Assembly: GCA_961205875.1 (NCBI GenBank)
Contig: OY540821.1
Span: forward strand, 17,174,001-17,238,000
Length of the DNA stretch: 64,000 nucleotides
Direction: 5' to 3'
Source of the DNA: Sialis fuliginosa
Lineage: Eukaryota; Arthropoda; Insecta; Megaloptera; Sialidae
In this document: positions 57,403 through 64,000 of the stretch, piece by piece
How positions within the stretch are numbered: the first letter of the stretch is position 1
Layout: each line of letters opens with the position of its first letter
The notes under the pieces: generated by a model
What the model saw: the letters and a program-made list of their open reading frames with translations, nothing else
Told to the model about the DNA's origin: nothing
The model's database searches: none
Program-made: the position numbers and the translations under genes

Positions 57403-57599
57403 AAAATATTTTCTTAATATGTAGATGGATTAAGAGTCAGTAAAATATATTCTTATATTAACCCATTAACGCCCGCCACTTGTGTACACCTCATTTTATA
57501 ATTCGTGTTGCTTTCTATGGATATTAATTCACAATATTTCATTAACAATCAGACGCTAGAAGAGCAACAAACAAAATCTGTTAACGTTATTAGTTTTTT

Positions 57600-57974
57600 T
57601 TATTATTAGTTATTTTTGTTTTTTTAAATTATAGCCTTTTATTTTGTTTATAAGTAAAACCAGTAATGAGCACGCAGTGATGGACACTTGCTAATGATAA
57701 GTACTACGACACAAAACATATAAAAGAATCGTCAAATTTGATACAATGTAAAGCAGTTGCTATGATGATATATTAATTAATAAATAAATTATACTAATAA
57801 TTAGTTTAAATGTCCATTATTTTGACACCTATTGGCCTCATGTGATCAAATCACGCTGTAAGACAGTTAAATGTATATAGATTAATATTCAGAAATGGTA
57901 GTAATCAAATATCAACACATATTTCTAATTCAGTACATTTAATTAAAAATTTGCCAAGACTGGTGCCACTACCT
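57600..57974 (-). mobile_element. MITE family A, copy 13
   Basis: Reverse orientation, ending GCCAAGACTGGTGCCACTACCT|TA. Faces copy 14. Confidence 0.75.
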
Positions 57975-58315
57975 TATTTGATTAAATTTCAATAACTCGA
58001 TATACATAAAACAGACTGTTCATACAGTCCAAGACAATCGACTCTAAATACGACTGTGTCATTTAGAATTTTAGTGATCATTTTCGCTCGAATAACAATA
58101 ATATTTATTTAACACATTGAAGATGTTTAACTAGTCTAAATACCTGTTATGTAAATATATAAGGCACTGGCTGTTTCTCACGAAACGTTGACACTGGTAT
58201 GGAAAAAGACAGTAGACTTATTTAATGTTCTTTATTTTTTACATGTTATTGGTTAACTACAATCAAAATTTAACCTAATTTAAATAAAATCATAAAATCT
58301 ACCTCTCTGAAAATA

Positions 58316-58583
58316 TATTCTTTCTTTTATATCTTTTGTGTCGTAGTACTTATCATTAGCAAGTGTACATTACTAGTTTTACTTTATCCATTACTGAAGA
58401 AAAAACCTAAACAAAATAAAAGGCTATATAATTTAAAAAACAAACTATATTTGCGGACTTTGGTAATTAAATTGATTAAATAAAGAGTTACTTGTTTTAT
58501 TAGTAACATGAGTTCAAGAGAATTACAAAAAAGAAACCCGTCAAAACGTGCTCTTATAGCGGCCATAATTGGTGCCAGTACCT
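58316..58583 (+). mobile_element. MITE family A, copy 14
   Basis: Right half with the complete terminus GGCCATAATTGGTGCCAGTACCT|TA. With copy 13 it forms a convergent pair about 340 bp apart. Confidence 0.75.
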
Positions 58584-58931
58584 TATTTTGGTATAATTAA
58601 ATAAATGTTATTTGTAAATATTTTATTTAATGTTAAATTTTTTTTTGGAAATATATAAATATACCTTATACAACTAATATAGCAAAAAGAATTTTACTGA
58701 AAAAGTAATTATGATTTTAAAACATAAAATTACTTTTAAAAATAATGAATCTGTTTCAGAAAACTAGAAAATAATGTATTCTGCATTATGTGTAAACCAG
58801 TAGTTCTCAAAAAGGAGAAAGTTGAATCCATTCTATTTTCACCTAACTGTAAACGCTGTAACTTAAAAACGACAAAATATAAAAAATAAAATTTAATATT
58901 TTAAAGCGATCTTACAACCGATATACGATAA
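58584..58931. other. Intergenic, nothing recognised
   Basis: A lone CCAGTAGTTCTCAAAAAGG near 58799 resembles a hAT end. Confidence 0.35.
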
Positions 58932-59085
58932 CGTACAGTGAAATGCAGAAGTGGTCGACCAGTTTTCATTCAAATTTGCTTATATTAACTTCATAGGTTC
59001 CACTCATTTGATTATTATAATATTTAAATCATTTATCCATGTACCAAACAAACACAGATATTTTGAAACTCATGTGCTAGATAAA
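58932..59085 (+). repeat. Interspersed repeat P, copy 2
   Basis: Same orientation as 3960-4115 (GTACAGTGAAATGCAGAAGT ... GATATTTTGAAACTCATGTG). Confidence 0.65.
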
Positions 59086-59845
59086 GAACTACTCTTCGTT
59101 TATAATAGGTACTCATATATATTTGTGTGACTAAATTATTATGTAATCTATTTAAAATTTTGTGGCAATAAAATTTGATATTTCGAATTTTAGTATTTAA
59201 ATATGTTAAACTTAATATAAATTTCATTAATTAAAGAAAAAGATAACCGATGATGTTTGTCTCAATATTTTTGAATCTGTTGTAAGCGATTCTGACCTTT
59301 AAAAGGCTGACTAAAGAAACATAGTATTGACCCAAAATAAAATTAGTTTTTATATAAATGTATCATAGTAGATACAAAAAAAAAATAGTTTAGTAACTGC
59401 TGATCGGTTAAACACTTCGTTAGTAGAAAGAATTATCACAGCTGGGTACAAAGATGTCCAATAAGGGATTATCCCCCCTGATTTCGCACAAGATTAGAAC
59501 GGTGTGATAATGCCCCATGGTTAATAACCGGGGGTTCGGGGATCTAATCTTAGCTTTACCACTATTTCCATTTTCTCTTGGAAATAACTTCTTTTCAGAT
59601 TTAAAAAAGCTGCTTACACATATTCGACGAATAGGTATATACTTTTTTTCTGTAAAAAAATCTCAAATGCGTTCCGTTAAACGAATTATGTTGGTTCTTT
59701 TTTCTTAACATGGAAGCCGAGCGAATATTTCTAGGAAAAAAGTTATATAATTAAAAGTATGAATTTATTTACGTAATTATCAATTATTTTTTAAACAGAC
59801 TTTGTTTTCTAAATATGTCAAATCTGGTATCATTGGAATTATTAT
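59086..59845. other. Intergenic; unique patch 59420-59560
   Basis: AATTATCACAGCTGG and ACGGTGTGATAATGCCCC are partly inverted; no family recognised. Confidence 0.35.
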
Positions 59846-60180
59846 AGTTTCACTCCGTCCGTCTATCCGTCTGTTTATAAAGATTGATAACCCAAAAACA
59901 TAAATGATAAGATTAAAAAAAATATTTCCATAGAATTTCGTATACACACAAAATTTGTTTTCACTTATCTCCTTGATTAAGATAGGTCTCCTAAATTCCT
60001 ACAAATATGTTTTAATATCTTTTGATTTTAACCCTTCAATCATGATATATTTGCGTTCAAAGTCGTTATCAGAGCGTCTTCCCCCCCCACCGTCTAATTT
60101 CTAAACTATCGATTCAAAAATTTTGAAAAAAATTTAGTATTTTCAATGAAAATTATAACGAACACTGTAAAAAAATTTGG
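59846..60180 (+). repeat. Repeat H, copy 3
   Basis: CACTCCGTCCGTCTATCCGT, GATAACCCAAAAACATAAAT, CATGATATATTTGCG and a C-run as in 28368-28800. Confidence 0.5.
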
Positions 60181-60688
60181 ACCTCCTCCTACAAACTAAA
60201 AAGTGTTTTTTCACGTACCACACTGTGTGGGGTGTTTTTAAATAGGTCTCCTAAAATGCTACAAAGATGTAATATGACCTTTTAAATTTCAAAACTATCG
60301 ATGCAAAAGATTTAGATAAAATGATTGAACCTCTAATTTTAAAACAGCGATATCTCACAACTTCTTTTAAATATGCCGATAAAAACTGTACCATGACGTA
60401 GGCATTATACTCGTAAACCATTAAGTATAAAAATATCTCTATCAGAGTGGCAATGTGACTGTATGAGCGACCTATCGGACCCTGTGACCCCTATCGGACA
60501 CCTGCCCGCCACCTATAGCTGGACGTTGGAACAAACGGGCCCGCCGCCATCTCAGATCTCATGTCCGATACAGTATCGGCTATTAGTCAGTGGCGGGCAT
60601 ACAGTTTTATCCTAGAGGTAAAAAAAGATTGTAGAAAAAATTCCAAAAGTTTATTCCGACCCCAAAATATCAAATTTAAAAAAAAGGT
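60181..60688. other. Intergenic; GC-balanced patch 60430-60600
   Basis: Contains CCTATCGGACC twice and TCCGATACAGTATCGG; a hAT-like CAGTGGCGGGCATAC at 60589. No gene recognised. Confidence 0.35.
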
Positions 60689-60924
60689 ATGGATCTTGGC
60701 TTCTGGGTGTAAGCCGCGTCGGTTTGGTCGTGTTATCGGCCAACGTTTCGTCACACATTGCAGTGGTGAACATCTTCAGGGCTCTTCTAAAAGTGCAACG
60801 GAGGCAAGGGTCCGCACTCGTTAAATAGAAGAGCCCTGAAGATGTCCACTGCAATGTGTGATGAAACGTTGGCCGATAACACGACCAAACCGACGCGGCT
60901 TACACCCAGAAGCCAAGATCCATA
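60689..60924. repeat. 100-bp-arm hairpin
   Basis: Arms 60689-60789 and 60826-60924 are nearly identical inverted copies (one substitution and a 2-3 nt indel) around a 36-nt loop. Each arm contains the CTGAAGATG...GAAACGTTGG motif. The frames on both strands are palindrome shadows. The high arm identity suggests recent formation or ongoing conversion. Confidence 0.85.
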
Positions 60925-61132
60925 TCAAGACCACCGCGGAAGCCTCAAGACTTAAAAAAGGTACTTTCCAATCAGCGTGACGTTATTACCCAGTGTTGAA
61001 ATGTCAGTCAATTCTTAAATATACAAGTGTCAACGATAAACATGGAAAACGCACGAAAAATAATAAATTATTAATATTTTTTCGTACCTTGTTGTAATAA
61101 TTCAACTCACAAAACTTATTTATAACTGTACC

Positions 61133-61496
61133 AAAAGGAAATTTAATATGGGGGCAATTAGAAGTGTTGTAGTAACCTTTGGTCAAATTTAACCATGTGT
61201 GATTGGTGCGTTTTGAAATGCCGCCACAAAATTTAATAAAATAGTCATTAGTATTTTGTTTTCAAATTTATACCTGCCAAAAAATATTATTATAATTTTA
61301 TCTAGGATGCTTACTTTAATTTCATTTAGTTGAAAACAAAATACTGTTGATTAATTTAAAATTTATCAGTTAGTTTCGAGGCGGCATTTCGAAATGCACC
61401 AATCACACATAGTTAAATTTGACCAAAGGTTACTACAACACTTCTAATTGTCCCCATGTTAAATTTCCTATGTCTTAATCAACTTGGAATACACTG
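61133..61496 (+). mobile_element. MITE family B, copy 4
   Basis: Subterminal GGAAATTTAATATGGGGGCA at the left (terminus lost) and TTGGAATACACTG|TA at the right. Confidence 0.75.
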
Positions 61497-61607
61497 TATA
61501 ATTGCAATCGAGAAATTACGGTTTTCTAAATGCAATAATACTATTTATGATATTAATAATAATAATGCTTCTTATAACCCATACAATATGTATATTATTA
61601 TAACATA

Positions 61608-63072
61608 TATACACAGAGAGAAAAGTCATGATAATTTTTATACAGAAAATCTTAGAAAAATTACTGTGCTCTCTTATAATGCGTGCGCAATCGACGATAC
61701 AAGTAAAAAATATTTATACGTCCATATAAAAATTATCAGTGCTTACATTATATAAATTGCTTTTTTATCACGGTAGAAATTACGGTGCTAGCATGGTAAT
61801 TTTTGGAACGCTGTATCAGAAAACTGCCTTACCGGCCTTACCGATTCAGTAAAATTTCTATAGCTTATTATTTTTTTTTTCAAACAGAAAGGTAAAAACA
61901 ATAAAAAGCAATTTCATTTTAAGAAAGTTATCGATTTATTTATATAATATACATTGTTTTGAATTTTACAACTAATAATAGTTTACAAATATAGTTGTAG
62001 AACAATTTACATAAAGATATGACAACCAATACATGTGCAAAGAGACCGATTCACAGAACAAATTAAATATAAAATAACGTATTTTCAATATCTAAAATCT
62101 AAACTAACCTATATCTGTCAAAACTTATTTTACAAATAAAACTTCTAAAAATAACACATTAAAACCGAACAAAACATTATTGTAAAACATTTATCACCCA
62201 CATTCATTTAAAATTCGCACAAAACAATAATTTTAATAAAATAAAAACAATCATAGCCATTTTAAATCTAAATATGCTACACGTCCCGCTTTAAATATTA
62301 TTCACACTAAAAACAATTTTGAATATAAATTAAAATATAATACTTTAAAATCACGATAACATAGAAAAATATCTTTAAAATAGAAAACACTACACAATTA
62401 CAATATGTACTTTTAAAACAAATATACATTCTAAATATGTATGTAACTGTCAGCTTATAGGCCGTCGGAAGATCGAAAATAGCCGACTGTACTCGAACCT
62501 TACTACCTTGTTTATGCTGATAGTAAAATTTGCTTTATATCCTAACTTTCCATTAAGATATATCGAAAACCATAAATCTGAGATCTAGACATGATGCGTA
62601 TGATTTTTAGAGAATCGTTTTACAAACAAAATAAAACCATACATACATCTCCACGATAAACAGTTAATGAGATATCACATTTTTAGTTTTTGTGTTTTCA
62701 ACATAATTGGTATCTTCTGTCTTTTTCTTTCTTTCTGCTTTTGCCAGATATCTTTGAAATATCATTGAATTTTATAAGTCAGTATTGTAAAATTTATCAG
62801 ACCGCCTAATAATTTACATCAACTTAAATAGCATTTTTTTTAAGAAAAACAATTAAAAAATACAAATTTGTCGAGATAGGAACTTTTTACTGTGCTGTTT
62901 TATAAATTTCGCTGGCCTGTATTTTAAAAAATACTATTGTGTCCTTTACTTTTTATATTATGAATTTTAATTTTTCTTATTTTACCGTATAAAATTGACC
63001 ATATTCGACTTTCGCACATCGTTTATAGTGCAGAGCACAGTAATTTTTCTAAGATTTTTCTCTCCGTGTATA
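61608..63072. mobile_element. Candidate 1.47-kb element S with about 41-bp inverted ends
   Basis: Left 61608-61672 (TATACACAGAGAGAAAA ... ATCTTAGAAAAATTACTGTG) and right 63032-63072 (CAGTAATTTTTCTAAGAT followed by TTTTCTCTCCGTGTATA) are inverted with about one mismatch, apart from a roughly 21-nt insert in the left end. A TATA-type border may be the target site. The interior is AT-rich with no intact transposase; the 99-codon frame at 61456 spans its left end and is spurious. Confidence 0.6.
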
Positions 63073-64000
63073 AACAATATAAACATACACATATAAAGTT
63101 TGATATATCTCTGATTATTAGTTGTTAAAATGTAATATTATTTGTTTTATCCATATATGTTTATGTATATTATTATATCAGTTTGTACTATATTTGTATT
63201 TAATGTGTGTGTGGGGGGGGGGGGGGGGGTGAGTGGTGTACATCTGCATATTAAATTAATATTTGAATACGATTGATTTCATTAGATATGTATTATATTA
63301 ATTCCATCAGTGGAAAAGGGATATAATAATGAAATGTATGTATATCTATCTAACAATTATAGTTTCTATATTAAAAGTTGACTATATTACAGTGGTAGTT
63401 ACTTTAATCAATAAATTTCATATCGAAAAATATTAATTACAGTAATACCTCGTGAAAATAACACGTGAAAAATATAAAATATTCAACTGAAAAAGGCAAT
63501 TTAAAAAAAATCAAAAAATATATTTAAATATACAAAAAATGAGCAACATATAGTAACCCTGCAATAGGTACTTTCTTTTAACGATATTTCTCGAAAACGG
63601 TTGGTCCTTTGACAAATAAATAAAATATATTTTTGTGTATTTTGTATCATATAATTTTCTAACTCGGTGAAAAAATTAAAAACAAAAAAATACTTGATAA
63701 AAATCGACGGTCCCACTAACCCTGGTCTAAATTATTATTAATACCAATCCCTGTATCAAATTTCATAACTGTATTACAATGGGTTCTCTAGATATAAAAG
63801 AAACACTAATTTTGGGTAAATTTTTTGAAAAGCTGTAGCTCCCTCACGAAGAATTTTCGGATATATGTCCACATGAAGTTTTTTGCTTAAAATAACATCC
63901 TGCATATGAAATAGTTGAATGTTTGAATATATATTTATAAAATGATAAATTTTGCAGTTAATAATTTGGGCTCATAATAAAAACACATATCAAAGGAACT
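63073..64000. other. AT-rich intergenic DNA with a 17-G run
   Basis: A long G tract at about 63212-63228 after (GT)n; otherwise nothing recognised. Confidence 0.45.

Noticed and set aside
61456..61755. A 99-codon plus-strand frame
   Set aside because: It starts inside a family B MITE and runs into the left end of element S; composite of repeats.
1..64000. CRISPR arrays, operons, ribosome binding sites, plasmid or phage modules
   Set aside because: Composition, the intronless Sox gene and the transposon types point to an animal nuclear genome; no spacer-repeat arrays were seen.
1..64000. A new multi-gene defence or metabolic system
   Set aside because: Only one host gene is visible; the novelty here is in repeat architecture and Sox regulation, and I found no gene cluster to support a larger system.

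Overview
This window looks like AT-rich, repeat-dense arthropod (most likely insect) nuclear DNA holding one clear host gene: an intronless SoxB1-family transcription factor, the SoxNeuro/Sox2 type, at 22016-23221 on the plus strand. Support for an animal genome comes from the SoxB1 protein with its group-B C-terminus, the many short non-autonomous DNA transposons (Tc1/mariner-like with TA flanks, hAT-like with CAG ends and an 8-bp target duplication, elements with 3-bp duplications), Inr+DPE-type core promoter matches, and microsatellites. I cannot name the species or order. No second protein-coding host gene could be supported; one short transposase remnant was found.

Layout. 1-20.5 kb: AT-rich intergenic DNA packed with interspersed repeats, including a 1.1-kb near-perfect palindrome at 4133-5207 and a second at 18777-19846, and several nested insertions (for example 9273-9750 inside a TA-flanked element, and 8253-8576 inside a tandemly repeated hAT-like element). 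20.6-24.2 kb: the Sox locus. A 381-bp element with perfect 30-bp inverted ends lies about 1 kb upstream. Then come a GC-rich promoter-like block with an inverted CCAAT box, an Inr/DPE pair and two short upstream ORFs, the GC-rich CDS, an in-frame 23-codon open extension past the TGA stop, and an AT-rich putative 3' UTR with Pumilio-type motifs and several AATAAA signals. 24.2-64 kb: gene-poor DNA with more copies of the same repeat families, a Tc1-like transposase N-terminal remnant (45223-45311, minus strand) itself interrupted by a smaller element, a third palindromic element (46517-47471), a MITE with a perfect 24-bp central hairpin (52642-53115), a 100-bp-arm hairpin (60689-60924) and a 1.47-kb element with about 41-bp inverted ends (61608-63072).

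How it fits together: the Sox gene is likely a neural developmental regulator sitting alone in a large intergenic domain, which is common for SoxB genes. A few non-repetitive, GC-balanced islands in the flanks (about 7.5, 9.0, 40.0, 46.0, 53.5, 56.8 kb) are candidates for its cis-regulatory elements, but nothing in the sequence alone proves this. Most repeat coordinates are by-eye boundaries and may be off by 5-20 bases.
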